Positions 42,033 to 50,504 of a DNA stretch of 64,000 nucleotides are shown one piece after another. The notes under the pieces are model-generated. The model searched no databases. It was not told the origin of the DNA and saw only the letters and a program-made list of their open reading frames with translations. The stretch is from Actinomadura rudentiformis (GTDB lineage Bacteria; Actinomycetota; Actinomycetes; Streptosporangiales; Streptosporangiaceae): NCBI RefSeq assembly GCF_008923185.1, contig NZ_WBMT01000036.1, positions 26,752-90,751 on the forward strand, in the 5' to 3' direction. Every line of letters starts with the position of its first letter. Positions within the stretch are counted from its first letter, which is position 1. A program made the position numbers and the translations under genes.

Positions 42033-44672
42033 TAGCGCGGTGCGGGCCGCGTCCGCTGCCAGCGCTAGCGCCTCGCGTAGTTGCTCCGGCCGCCGGCCGC
42101 CCGCCTGCGCGAGCGCGCCTTTGCCGCCGGCGCCGCCGCCCACGATCTGCGCCGCGCTTGTGAGCAGATCGCGGGCGCGCAGGCCGGTGTCGGCGAGGTC
42201 GCGGGTGAACGCGCCGACCAGCGTCGCTGTGCCGCCGCTCGACGTGCCGAGGACCACCGCGCCCGGTCCCGGCCGGCGCGCGAGTTCGATCGCCAGCGGC
42301 CGCAGCTCCTCCGCGGGCACGTCGCCGAGGAGTTCGGCGACGAGCCACGCCCCATCCACGCGCTCGGAACGGCCCGCGAGACGTTCGGCCGTCGCCGTCC
42401 GCTCCGCCTGCCGCAGCCGGTCGAGCTCGCGCTGCGTCTCCGCCAGCGCCGACAGCCGCTGGCGCAGGCGTTCGGGCGCCTGGTCCGGGGGAACGTTCAG
42501 CAGCCCGGCGAGCTCGGTCAGCAACTCCTGCTGCCGATCGTGGTGGCGCAGCGCGTCGGCGCCGGTGAGCGCCTCGATCCGGCGCAGGCCGACCCCGATC
42601 GAGGACTCGCCGACGACGTGCACCGGCCCCGCCTGCGAACCATGGCCGACATGGGTGCCGCCGCACAGCTCCCGGGACGCGTCACCGATGTCGACGATCC
42701 GTACATGGTCGCCGTACTTCTCGCCGAAGAGGGCGATCGCGCCCGCCGCCTCCGCCTCGTCCCGGCTCGCCTCCCAGACCCGGACGTCCGGATCGTCGAG
42801 CAGGTAGTCGTTGACCAGCGTCTGCACGGTGGTGAGCTCGCCCGCCCCGACCGCACCGAAATGCGCAAAGTCGAACCGCAGCCGCCCCGGCTCGACCCGC
42901 GAACCCCGCTGTGCCGCGTGATCCCCCAGAACGCGGCGCAACATCGCGTGCAGCACATGGGTCGCGCTGTGCGAGCGCGCGGTCGCCGCCCGCCGCTCCG
43001 CGTCCACGACCGCCTCCGCCTCCACGCCCGTCCGGACCTCGCCGGCGGTCACACGCGCGCGGTGGACGTGCAGGCCGTCGAGACCGGGCCGGGTGTCGAG
43101 GATCTCCAGCGTCCCCGCCGCCGTCGTGACACGGCCGGTGTCGCCGACCTGGCCGCCCGCCTCCGCGTAGAACGGGCTCCGGTCCAGGATCAGCTCGATC
43201 TCCTGCCCCTCGACCGCCTCCTCGACCAGGTCGGGTCCGTCCAGCAGCCCGACCACCCGCGCGTCCGCGCGTGTGCCGTCATGTCCGACGAACTCGGTGA
43301 GCCCGTGCCGCGCGGCGATCCGGCGGTAGGCGTCCTGGCGGGCCACCGCACCGCCCTTCCGGTCGCGTTCCGCGTCCTTCGCCTGGCGCTGCTGCCGTTC
43401 GAGGAGCTCGCCGAACGCGTCCTCGTCCACGGTCAGCCCCGCCGAGCGCGCCGCGTCCACGGTGAGGTCGATCGGGAAGCCGTAGGTGTCGTGCAGCTCG
43501 AACGCGGTCCGCCCCGAGAGGCCCGATCCGCTCGTCCGCGCACGTTCGATCGCGCCGTCCAGCAGCCGCGAGCCCTGCCGCAGCGTCCGGTCGAAGCCGT
43601 CCTCCTCCGCCGCCACGACCTGCTCGATCAGATCACGCCGCCGTTCCAGCTCGGGCCAGGCCGGACCCAGGTTGTCGATCACGCTGCCGGTCAGCGCCGC
43701 CAGCGCCGGCTCCTCGATCCCCAGCACCCGCGCGTGCCGGATCGCCCGCCGCATCAGCCGGCGCAGCACGTATCCCCGGCCGTCCTTGCCGGGCAGCACC
43801 CCGTCCGCGATGAGGAACGCCGCCGACCGCGCGTGCTCCGCGACGACCCGGAACGAGACCGACTCCTCGCTCCCGTCACGCCCCGGATACTCGCGGCCGG
43901 CCAGCTCCTGCACCAGCCGGAACGTCGGCGCGACGAGATCCGTCTCGCACACGGTGTCGACGTCCTGCAGGATCGCCGCGAGCCGGTCCATGCCCAGCCC
44001 GGTGTCGATGTTCCTGGCGGGCAGCTCGCCCACGATGGGATAGCCCTCCTTTGCCGGGCCCTCGCCGCGCAGGTTCTGCATGAAGACGAGATTCCAGATC
44101 TCCTGGTAACGCTCGCCGTCCACAGCGGGCCCGCCCTCCCGCCCGAACGACGGCCCCCGGTCATAGTGCAGCTCCGACGAGGGCCCGCACGGCCCGGGAG
44201 CGCCCATGGACCAGTAGTTGTCCGCCATGCCGAGCCGCTGGATGCGTTCGTCCGGCACGCCCAGGCGCCGCCACATCCGTTCCGCCTCATCATCGTCCAG
44301 ATAGACGGTGATCCAGAGGCGATCGGGATCCAGACCGAAGTGCCCGGTGAGCAGCTCCCAAGCCCAGCCGACGGTCTCTTCCTTGAAGTAGTCGCCGAAC
44401 GAGAAGTTGCCCAGCATCTCGAAGAACGTCGCGTGCCGGGTCGTCCGGCCGACGTTGTCGATGTCCGACATCCGCGCGCACTTCTGCACGGACGTCGCCC
44501 GCCTGTACTCGGGCGCGCTCTCGCCGAGCATGTACGGCTTGAACTGGTTCATGCCCGCCGCCGTCAGCAGCAGCGTCGGATCGTTCGGGATCAGCGGGCT
44601 GGACGGCACGACCCGGTGGTCGCGCGCGGAGAAGAAGTCGAGAAAGGTCGAACGAATGTCAGGTGATCGCAT
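42012..44672 (-). CDS. alaS: alanyl-tRNA synthetase, probably a second copy
   Basis: 886 aa, full length. Catalytic core: motif 2 region RTTRHATFFEMLGNFSFGDY, GPCGPSSEL, and motif 3 GLGMDRLAAILQ. The editing domain has HSATH and CGGTH zinc/catalytic motifs; the C-Ala domain with IVGGGAGGKG is present. It charges tRNA-Ala with alanine and can clear mischarged Ser/Gly. It is divergent from the usual actinobacterial AlaRS (GPCGPCSE, next to ruvX/mltG/aroE), and none of those genes is here. So I infer a paralogue, perhaps for stress or resistance. Its start overlaps a 43-codon ORF. Confidence 0.95.
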   Translation of the reverse strand: MRSPDIRSTFLDFFSARDHRVVPSSPLIPNDPTLLLTAAGMNQFKPYMLGESAPEYRRATSVQKCARMSDIDNVGRTTRHATFFEMLGNFSFGDYFKEETVGWAWELLTGHFGLDPDRLWITVYLDDDEAERMWRRLGVPDERIQRLGMADNYWSMGAPGPCGPSSELHYDRGPSFGREGGPAVDGERYQEIWNLVFMQNLRGEGPAKEGYPIVGELPARNIDTGLGMDRLAAILQDVDTVCETDLVAPTFRLVQELAGREYPGRDGSEESVSFRVVAEHARSAAFLIADGVLPGKDGRGYVLRRLMRRAIRHARVLGIEEPALAALTGSVIDNLGPAWPELERRRDLIEQVVAAEEDGFDRTLRQGSRLLDGAIERARTSGSGLSGRTAFELHDTYGFPIDLTVDAARSAGLTVDEDAFGELLERQQRQAKDAERDRKGGAVARQDAYRRIAARHGLTEFVGHDGTRADARVVGLLDGPDLVEEAVEGQEIELILDRSPFYAEAGGQVGDTGRVTTAAGTLEILDTRPGLDGLHVHRARVTAGEVRTGVEAEAVVDAERRAATARSHSATHVLHAMLRRVLGDHAAQRGSRVEPGRLRFDFAHFGAVGAGELTTVQTLVNDYLLDDPDVRVWEASRDEAEAAGAIALFGEKYGDHVRIVDIGDASRELCGGTHVGHGSQAGPVHVVGESSIGVGLRRIEALTGADALRHHDRQQELLTELAGLLNVPPDQAPERLRQRLSALAETQRELDRLRQAERTATAERLAGRSERVDGAWLVAELLGDVPAEELRPLAIELARRPGPGAVVLGTSSGGTATLVGAFTRDLADTGLRARDLLTSAAQIVGGGAGGKGALAQAGGRRPEQLREALALAADAARTALRGPSSR

Positions 44673-44790
44673 GGAACGGCCTCACGAGGTCGATGGGATG
44701 ACGGCGCACACCGCCGAGCCGGGCCGAGAACGACTGCTCGTTCCCCAGCTCGGCGCGGATAGCTCGCCGCCCCACCTCGTGGAAGGCCAT
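44659..44790 (-). CDS. 43-aa ORF overlapping the alaS start
   Basis: ATG at 44790 preceded by GGCAGGAATCCG (good RBS), 43 codons with about 80 percent G/C in third positions, stop TGA at 44661-44659, that is 14 bases inside alaS. Starts MAFHEVGRRAIRAEL and ends LVRPFHAIT; Arg- and His-rich, no membrane helix. alaS has no strong RBS of its own (CCGTTCC before its ATG), so translational coupling through this ORF is likely. No family recognised; it could be a real small protein or a coupling leader peptide. Confidence 0.6.
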   Translation of the reverse strand: MAFHEVGRRAIRAELGNEQSFSARLGGVRRHPIDLVRPFHAIT

Positions 44791-44921
44791 CGGATTCCTG
44801 CCAGATCTCCCGCTCGTGAACGCGGACCTCCCGGCCCGCCTGGTTCCACGGTAACGCGCCCGCGCCCACGATTCCTTCCCGTTTTCCCTTGCGCCCCAGG
44901 CCCTCGTACGATCGATCCAGC

Positions 44922-45392
44922 ATGACCACCGAGCTGGCGATCCTCATCGGCCTGCAGGCGTCGGGGAAGACGACCTTCTACCGGCAGCGGCTCGCGGGTA
45001 CCCACGTTCACGTCAGCAAGGACAACTTCGGCAAGCGCTCCCGCGGCAAGCAGGCCCGCCAGCTCAGGTTGATCGCGGAGGCCCTAGAAGCCGACAGGAA
45101 CGTGGCCGTCGACAACACCAACCCCTCACCCGAGGACTGGGCGCCCCTGATCGAGATCGGCCGCGCCCACGGCGCCCGGGTCGTCGCGTACTGGTTCCCG
45201 CTGGACGTCGAAGGCACGATGGCCCGCAACGCCCTCCGCCCGCCCGATATCCGGGTGCCGGACGTCGGCATCTATGCGACTCTCGGCCGCATGCGGCGGC
45301 CGGGCCCGTCCTCCGGGTTCGACCGGGTCTGGGCCGTGCGCTTCGACGGCGCCGGTGGTTTCGAGGTGACGGATGCGACTGAAGGATCTTGA
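44922..45392 (+). CDS. P-loop kinase-like ATPase
   Basis: 156 aa. Walker A in ILIGLQASGKTTFYRQRL, then HVHVSKDNFGK, a Walker-B-like NVAVDNTNP, and a lid with Arg residues (NALRPPDIRVPDVG). This is the polynucleotide-kinase/zeta-toxin-like AAA_33 layout, which phosphorylates nucleic-acid ends or small molecules. No RBS is visible and TACGAT (44907-44912) ends nine bases before the ATG, so the transcript looks leaderless. The end overlaps the next gene by 20 bases. Divergent from alaS. Confidence 0.85.
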   Translation: MTTELAILIGLQASGKTTFYRQRLAGTHVHVSKDNFGKRSRGKQARQLRLIAEALEADRNVAVDNTNPSPEDWAPLIEIGRAHGARVVAYWFPLDVEGTMARNALRPPDIRVPDVGIYATLGRMRRPGPSSGFDRVWAVRFDGAGGFEVTDATEGS

Positions 45393-46125
45393 CACCCGGA
45401 TGCGGGAGCGCGAGTACGTCCACTCGCTGACCCTCCTGCCGGGCGCGTGGACGGTCGTGCGGGTCGACGGCCGTGGCTTCTCCTCCTACACCGCCGGACG
45501 CTTCGAGAAGCCGTTCGACCGGCGTTTCTCCGATCTCATGGTCGGCACCGCCGAGACGTTGCTGACCGAGCTCGGCGGGCGGTACGCCTACACCGAGAGC
45601 GACGAGATCTCGGTCGTGCTGGATCCCGCGTACGACCTCTTCGGGCGCGAGGTCGAGAAGCTCGTCTCGCTCGGCGAGCATCGCGACCGCCGCGTTCACC
45701 CACTCCGCCGGCGAACCGGCCTGCTTCGACAGCCGTGTCTGGATCGGGACCGGCGCCGAGGACTGATCGACTACCTGTCCTGGCGGCAGGCCGACGCGGC
45801 CCGTTGCGCGCTCAACGGCTGGTGTTACTGGACGCTCCGCAAGGAGGGCACGTCGCAGCGCCAGGCCACGCGGGCCCTCGAAGGCACTCGCATCTCGGCC
45901 AAGAACGAGATGCTCTTCGCCCGCGGCATCAACTTCAACGAGGTCCCGGCGTGGCAGCGCCGTGGTGTCGGGCTCTGGTGGGAGACGTACGAGAAGGCGG
46001 GCCGTGATCCCGTGCGGAGCGTGGACGTCACGGCCACGCGGCGGCGAGTCCGGATCGACCGGGAGTTGCCGATGAAGGCGGAGTACCGGGAGCTGGTCGG
46101 GCGTCTGATCTGCGACGGGAGCTGA
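45373..46125 (+). CDS. thg1: tRNA(His) guanylyltransferase (Thg1) family protein with an out-of-phase segment
   Basis: 250 aa. Thg1 polymerase motifs: VVRVDGRGFSSYT (first metal Asp), GRYAYTESDEISVVLD (second metal acidic pair), and C-terminal SWRQADAARCALNGWCYWTL, ISAKNEMLFARG. Thg1 proteins add nucleotides 3' to 5', to tRNA-His or in tRNA repair. Between about 45673 and 45765 the frame reads HRDRRVHPLRRRTG, but the neighbouring frame reads family-like ASIATAAFTHSAGEPACFDS and RVWIGTG. So an insertion and a later deletion compensate each other. About 31 residues are scrambled, which probably harms the enzyme unless it is a sequence error. GAGGTGACGG is the RBS. Confidence 0.85.
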   Translation: MRLKDLDTRMREREYVHSLTLLPGAWTVVRVDGRGFSSYTAGRFEKPFDRRFSDLMVGTAETLLTELGGRYAYTESDEISVVLDPAYDLFGREVEKLVSLGEHRDRRVHPLRRRTGLLRQPCLDRDRRRGLIDYLSWRQADAARCALNGWCYWTLRKEGTSQRQATRALEGTRISAKNEMLFARGINFNEVPAWQRRGVGLWWETYEKAGRDPVRSVDVTATRRRVRIDRELPMKAEYRELVGRLICDGS

Positions 46126-46169
46126 ATGTCCGTAATCTGGGCGTTCACGATCTCGGCGAGGGGAGAGTT

Positions 46170-47135
46170 GTGTCGGACATCATCGGTGACGCGCTGCTGG
46201 AGGCCTTCGCGAAGCGTGGGTACGAGGCCGGGCTGCCGGAGCCGACGACGCTCAGCATCGTCCTTCCCGATGGCGCGACGGCGACCACGGACATCTCCGG
46301 CTGGCGGCAGTACGCCGGCCGTAACTCCCGGGCGGATTTGCCGAGGCTCGCCGCCGATTTCGCCGACCAGGCGGTCACCGCGTTCGCCCGCGACAACGCC
46401 GCGCTCGCCCGCGACAAGCCCGAGCCCGCCCGCGACAAGTCCGAGTCCACCCCCGACAAGCCCGAGATCGAACGCCTCCTGGACGAGGGCAGCCTGCGCC
46501 TGCGCCTGTATCCGGAGGACCAGCTGGACGACGAGATGCGCCAGGCACTCGTCACCAGGCCGCTCGCGCCAGGCCTGCTGGAGACGGTCGTGGTCGACTA
46601 CCCGGACGCGATGATGCCGCTCAACCGCAGCAAGCTGGGCGGCGTCACCGAGGACGCGGTGTTCGGCGCCGCCATCAGGGCCTCGCTGGAGAAGGAGCCG
46701 CACTACACCCGCAATGACGAGATCTTCGGTGTCCCGATCATGACCGTCGGCGAGACGCACCGCTACGTCGGGGCCCACCTGCACCTGCTCCACCGCCACG
46801 CCGGCCCCGCTCCGTTCGGCGCCCTGGTCGCCGTCCCCATCCCCGAGTACGTGATCGTCCACGTCATCGGCAAGGACAACCACCTCTTCGCGGGGATGGA
46901 GGCCATGCAGGCGCTGGCCCGCACCCATGTGGAGAACGGCGAGAAGCCCATCACCTCCCAGGTCTTCTGGTGGCGTCCGGGCCAGTACGAGCGACTCCCC
47001 GAGCCGGACGCGTTCGCCAGCGGCCTCGTCCCGGAGCTGCGCCCGGTGGCCATCGAGGTCGACCACGACGACAAGAGCGTCGCCGCCCTGACCGCCGACA
47101 CGGGCGAGCTCATCGACCTCTGGATGAACGCTTGA
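46170..47135 (+). CDS. uncharacterised protein with internal DKPE repeats
   Basis: 321 aa from a GTG with GGCGAGGGGAGAG before it. N-terminal part IIGDALLEAFAKRGYEAGLP and LSIVLPDGATATTDISGW; residues about 73-100 repeat a charged unit (ARDKPEPARDKSESTPDKPE). The C-terminal 200 residues look like a conserved domain: DAMMPLNRSKLGGVTEDAVF, VPIMTVGETHRYVGAHLHLL, VIVHVIGKDNHLFAGMEAMQ. Soluble, acidic. I do not recognise it. Confidence 0.8.
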   Translation: MSDIIGDALLEAFAKRGYEAGLPEPTTLSIVLPDGATATTDISGWRQYAGRNSRADLPRLAADFADQAVTAFARDNAALARDKPEPARDKSESTPDKPEIERLLDEGSLRLRLYPEDQLDDEMRQALVTRPLAPGLLETVVVDYPDAMMPLNRSKLGGVTEDAVFGAAIRASLEKEPHYTRNDEIFGVPIMTVGETHRYVGAHLHLLHRHAGPAPFGALVAVPIPEYVIVHVIGKDNHLFAGMEAMQALARTHVENGEKPITSQVFWWRPGQYERLPEPDAFASGLVPELRPVAIEVDHDDKSVAALTADTGELIDLWMNA

Positions 47136-47161
47136 GGATCCAGGCGTGATCCGACAGCCGT

Positions 47162-47662
47162 CTAGGCCGTGGGGGACTGCGCGGGAGTGCCGGATCTGAC
47201 CTCGTTGAGAACGGTCGTGACGGTGCCGACGACCTCGGGGAGGTTGTCGCGGAGGGCCCTCGCGGCGCGCCGGTGGTCGGGAGAGTCCGGGATCCCGGCT
47301 GCCTCCAGGAGCGGGGTGAGGTCGCCGAGCATCTTCTCCAGCCACGCCATCGGGTCGTCGGTGAGGTCGGGGGTGAAGACGCGGCGGCCTGGCTCGTTGT
47401 CGCGCATGCCTGGGTGGTGGTGCATGCGGTCCTTGCTGCCGGGGCCGCCCTCGACCGATTCGAGGAAGTCGGCGCGCCACAACGCCTGGTCGACGACGAT
47501 CCTCTGGGCGGCGTTGCCGGTGCCCCGCCAGGGCTGGGGTTCAACCACGCGAAGCTCGACGCGGACGCCTCGTTCGTGGCCGCCGCGGTCGGGGTCGGGG
47601 TCGACGAGGTAGACGTCCTCGACCGTCAGCCCGAGGCTGCCGAAACAGAACACGCGCAACAC
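47162..47662 (-). CDS. uncharacterised protein
   Basis: 166 aa, soluble, starting MLRVFCFGSLGLTVEDVYLV; middle part NAAQRIVVDQALWRADFLES, DRMHHHPGMRDNEPGRRVFT with three consecutive His residues, and a helical C-terminus. No family recognised. Convergent with the preceding gene (26-base gap). Confidence 0.7.
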   Translation of the reverse strand: MLRVFCFGSLGLTVEDVYLVDPDPDRGGHERGVRVELRVVEPQPWRGTGNAAQRIVVDQALWRADFLESVEGGPGSKDRMHHHPGMRDNEPGRRVFTPDLTDDPMAWLEKMLGDLTPLLEAAGIPDSPDHRRAARALRDNLPEVVGTVTTVLNEVRSGTPAQSPTA

Positions 47663-47716
47663 GGAGTGCTCCTTCCGCCGTCGTGCTTCGGACGATACGG
47701 GCCGAACGTGTGAACG

Positions 47717-48088
47717 TCAGCCCTCGCGGGAGTCATAGCTCTTGCGGGCGAGCGCGATCTCTTCCAGATGCGATTCTGCCCAGTTCATGAGGCTTTGGAC
47801 CGCGTCGACCAGGGTGTGTCCGAGGGGTGTGAGCGTGTACTCGACGCGGGGCGGGATCACCGGATAGACGGTGCGGGTGACGATGCCGTCGCGTTCCAGC
47901 CCGCGAAGTGTGGCGGTGAGCATGCGCTGGCTGATGCCGTCGACCTCGCGCTTGAGCTCGGTGAAGCGCTTGGTGCCCGTGGCGAGCACGGTGATCGTGT
48001 AGAGCGACCATTTGTCACCGACGCGGTCGAGGACCCGGTGTGTCTCGCAGAGAGCGGGTTCATGATGCCGGAACGCGCTGACGTCCAA
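47717..48088 (-). CDS. HxlR family transcriptional regulator
   Basis: 123 aa from a TTG at 48088 that follows GGAGGGAACC; a longer frame to 48187 gives an implausible N-terminus that overlaps the promoter. Winged helix with HRVLDRVGDKWSLYTITVLA, FTELKREVDGISQRMLTATL and RGLERDGIVTRTVYPVIPPR, and the conserved Cys in PALCETH that makes HxlR proteins redox- or electrophile-responsive. Divergent from the YceI gene. Confidence 0.9.
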   Translation of the reverse strand: MDVSAFRHHEPALCETHRVLDRVGDKWSLYTITVLATGTKRFTELKREVDGISQRMLTATLRGLERDGIVTRTVYPVIPPRVEYTLTPLGHTLVDAVQSLMNWAESHLEEIALARKSYDSREG

Positions 48089-48115
48089 GGTTCCCTCCGT
48101 GTGCCCATGGCAGAA

Positions 48116-48131
48116 ACAAGTGCCTTCTTGT
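48116..48131. promoter_or_regulatory. inverted repeat ACAAG-N6-CTTGT, probable HxlR site
   Basis: It lies 28 bases from the HxlR TTG start and 97 from the YceI start, in the divergent promoter region. The short inverted repeat with 6-base spacer fits an HxlR dimer site. Confidence 0.5.
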
Positions 48132-48227
48132 GTCCCCGTGATGGGTCTTTGCAGGATGAAGACGGTTCCCCTTTGAGAGTGACACACCGAAGGGAACTCT
48201 CTTCCTTCTCATACCTAAGGAGACACC

Positions 48228-48806
48228 ATGACGGTTGAGACTGTCGAGATCCCCGGCTACGTCGCCGGTGACTGGATCCTCGATCCCGCCCACACGGATG
48301 TGGGCTTCAAGATCCGGCACATGATGCTCAACAAGGTCCGCGGCCAGTTCACCGGCGTCGAGGGCCGCATCGTGACGGCGGAGAACCCGCTGGAGTCGAC
48401 CGTGACCGCGACCATCGACCTGGCCACGATCGACACCGGCAACGCCCAGCGCGACGAGCATGTGCGCTCCGCCGACTTCCTCGACGTCGCGACCTACCCG
48501 ACGATGACCTACCGTTCCACCGGCCTGCGCCCGGACGGCGACGCGTTCCTGTTGGACGGCGAGCTCACGCTGCGGGGCATCACCAAGGAGGTGCCGCTCC
48601 GGCTGGAGATCGGCGGTTTCGGGCCGGACCCGTTCCGGCAGGACGACCCGTTCAAGGGTGCGCGGGCGGGCTTCACGGCCACCGGCGAGCTCGACCGCAC
48701 GGACTTCGGTGTCGGGGACACCGCCACCATCCCGGGCGGCGCGCTGGGCCTCGGCCTGAAGCTGCAGCTCATCCTGGAGATCCAGGCCGTCCTGCAGACC
48801 GACTAG
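48228..48806 (+). CDS. YceI family protein
   Basis: 192 aa lipocalin-like barrel: GDWILDPAHTDVGFKIRHMM, VRGQFTGVEGRIVTAENPLE, NAQRDEHVRSADFLDVATYP, LTLRGITKEVPLRLEIGGFG. The family binds polyisoprenoid chains. No signal peptide, typical of the cytoplasmic actinobacterial members that sit next to HxlR or MarR regulators. RBS CTAAGGAG. Its 3' end meets a repeat array. Confidence 0.93.
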   Translation: MTVETVEIPGYVAGDWILDPAHTDVGFKIRHMMLNKVRGQFTGVEGRIVTAENPLESTVTATIDLATIDTGNAQRDEHVRSADFLDVATYPTMTYRSTGLRPDGDAFLLDGELTLRGITKEVPLRLEIGGFGPDPFRQDDPFKGARAGFTATGELDRTDFGVGDTATIPGGALGLGLKLQLILEIQAVLQTD

Positions 48807-48811
48807 GCGCG

Positions 48812-48925
48812 GCCGGAAGCGCGAACCGTGCCCCCGGCCGCGAAAGCCAGCCCGGCCGCGAAGGGCAAGCCCGGCCACGACCAGGAGACCCGGCCACGAC
48901 GGAAAGACCAGCTACGACAGGAAGC
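48812..48925. repeat. 19-base degenerate tandem array at the end of the dehalogenase-like gene
   Basis: On the minus strand, five to six units like GGTCTTTCCGTCGTGGCC follow each other, beginning with the last codons and stop of the hydrolase (CTTCCTGTCGTAGCTGG) and ending at the YceI stop. Confidence 0.75.
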
Positions 48926-49760
48926 CGAGCAGCGCGGCGGTGAGCTCGGCCGGCGCGTCTTCCTGGACCAGATGCCCGGCTCCTTCGATGAGGCGGAGCC
49001 GGGCGCCTGGGATCGCGGCGGCCAACTCATGGGCCTTGGCGACGGGGATCCATGAGTCGTCGGTGCCCCAGCAGATCAGCACCGGCAGATCGAGCTCCCC
49101 GTACCGCCCCTGGATCTCGTCCGTGAAGCGCTGGTCCGCCTGGGCGATCTGACGGTAGAACGCGGGCTGCCCGCTGTCCCCGAGCCACGGCTGGACGAGC
49201 GCGTCGAGCGTCGCCGGGTGCAGCCCCGGACCGCTCGCGGACGTCACGTACTCCCGGACGAGCGCACGGTGCAAATGGGAGGGGACCTGTTCGAACACCT
49301 CGGCGTTGTCTCCGACGAGCCGGAAGAACGGCGAGCCCCAGGGTGCGAGCGCCACCGGGTCGACCATCGCGAGCCTGCGGTAGCGGGCGCCGTGCAGCAG
49401 GTGCGCCCGCAACGCCACGGCGCCGCCGAAGTCGTGGGCCACCACCTGAGGCTCGTCGAGCCTCCAGTGCGCCAGGAGCTCGGCGAACAGGCGCCCCTGA
49501 GCACCCAGCGAGACGTCCTGCCCGGCGGCCATCTCGGAAGACCCATAGCCGGGCATGTCCCACACGTACACCCGGCGTCCGTTCGCCAGGGCCTTCGCTA
49601 TGGCCCGCCACACGTACGACGAGAACGGCGTGCCGTGCAGCAGGACGACCGGTTCGCCGTCACCGAAGGCATCCCACCGGACCTCTCCGGACGCGCTCTG
49701 ATAGGTCTCGCCGAGTTTCCAGTCCGTCACTGGCCTGCAGCCTCCGCTCACATTGATCAT
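48912..49760 (-). CDS. alpha/beta hydrolase, haloalkane-dehalogenase-like
   Basis: 282 aa from the ATG at 49760 (GGAAGGACTG before it). The nucleophile elbow is VAHDFGGA with Asp in place of Ser, as in haloalkane dehalogenases and fluoroacetate dehalogenases; oxyanion motif LLHGTPFSSYVWR; acid in WGTDDSW; His in GAGHLVQED. So it could hydrolyse a carbon-halogen bond through an aspartyl ester, though many such homologues have other substrates. Cytoplasmic. Confidence 0.9.
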   Translation of the reverse strand: MINVSGGCRPVTDWKLGETYQSASGEVRWDAFGDGEPVVLLHGTPFSSYVWRAIAKALANGRRVYVWDMPGYGSSEMAAGQDVSLGAQGRLFAELLAHWRLDEPQVVAHDFGGAVALRAHLLHGARYRRLAMVDPVALAPWGSPFFRLVGDNAEVFEQVPSHLHRALVREYVTSASGPGLHPATLDALVQPWLGDSGQPAFYRQIAQADQRFTDEIQGRYGELDLPVLICWGTDDSWIPVAKAHELAAAIPGARLRLIEGAGHLVQEDAPAELTAALLGFLS

Positions 49761-49862
49761 CAGTCCTTCCCGTAACAGCCTGTAGCGGAAGCCGAACATT
49801 CCCGTAGAAGGGGATCAAAACCCGGATGCTCCGGCGCTGCATGGTCTGGGACCATCCCATTC

Positions 49863-50504
49863 GTGAACGCATTAGCAGATTTCGCCGGTGACTTCGAGGC
49901 CCACCTGACGGTGGCGACCCGGACCGCCGGCACCGGCGCGCTCGAAGCCTGGGCGGAGTCGCGCGGGCTCAAGTTCATCCACATCGTGCTGGCGTGCGGC
50001 CGTAAGCCCTCGCAACCGATGGTGACGCTCCGTACCGCCGGGACGCTGTCCGAAGCGCACGCCCGTACGGCGACCACGGCCGCCGATCTCCGGAAGGCCG
50101 GCTTCGCGGTCACCCGCACCAAGATCGAGGCGGCGCCCTGGAACGCGGGCGTGCCGGCCTCCGACGACGAGGCCGCCCCCGGCCGCTACTTCGAGCACCA
50201 TGTCAAGCTCCTGCTCGACGCGGACGCGGACCTAGCGGCGCTGACGGCCCTGGTCGTCCCGCACGCCGCGCACCTGTCGCACAACGCGCGCCGAGTAAGG
50301 GCGGACGGCCGCCAGGAACGCTTCGTCACGCAACGTTGCCGTGGCGTCGGCGCGGACACGGCAGGGGAGCGCCTGAACGCACTGACCACCGCGCTGAACG
50401 CGGCGAAACACGAGATCGCGTCCGTCGAACGCGAGTACGTGGTCTTCGACGACGGCGAATCGCTGGACGACGGCTGGATCGACGAAGGGAGGAATGGACG
50501 ATGA
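49863..50504 (+). CDS. uncharacterised protein, partner of the AbiEii-like nucleotidyltransferase
   Basis: 213 aa from a GTG without RBS, so possibly leaderless. The stretches DFEAHLTVATRT, GLKFIHIVLACGRKPSQPMV, RTKIEAAPWNAGVP, GRYFEHHVKLLLDADADLAA and HLSHNARRVRADGRQERFVT with QRCRGVG look strongly conserved, with several His/Arg that suggest a catalytic or nucleotide-binding role; the two HxT/HHV strands recall 2H-type folds but this is only an impression. It overlaps the next gene by ATGA (50501-50504), so the two act together. Not a winged-helix antitoxin like AbiEi. Confidence 0.78.
   Translation: MNALADFAGDFEAHLTVATRTAGTGALEAWAESRGLKFIHIVLACGRKPSQPMVTLRTAGTLSEAHARTATTAADLRKAGFAVTRTKIEAAPWNAGVPASDDEAAPGRYFEHHVKLLLDADADLAALTALVVPHAAHLSHNARRVRADGRQERFVTQRCRGVGADTAGERLNALTTALNAAKHEIASVEREYVVFDDGESLDDGWIDEGRNGR

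Noticed and set aside
42081..44666. 861-codon open frame antisense to alaS
   Set aside because: Mirror frame of a GC-rich gene; no RBS or domain, while the minus strand encodes a complete AlaRS.
44673..44920. T-box riboswitch before alaS
   Set aside because: No AGGGTGGNACCGCG-like T-box sequence or specifier/terminator layout; the region is better explained by the 43-codon ORF and the divergent promoter.
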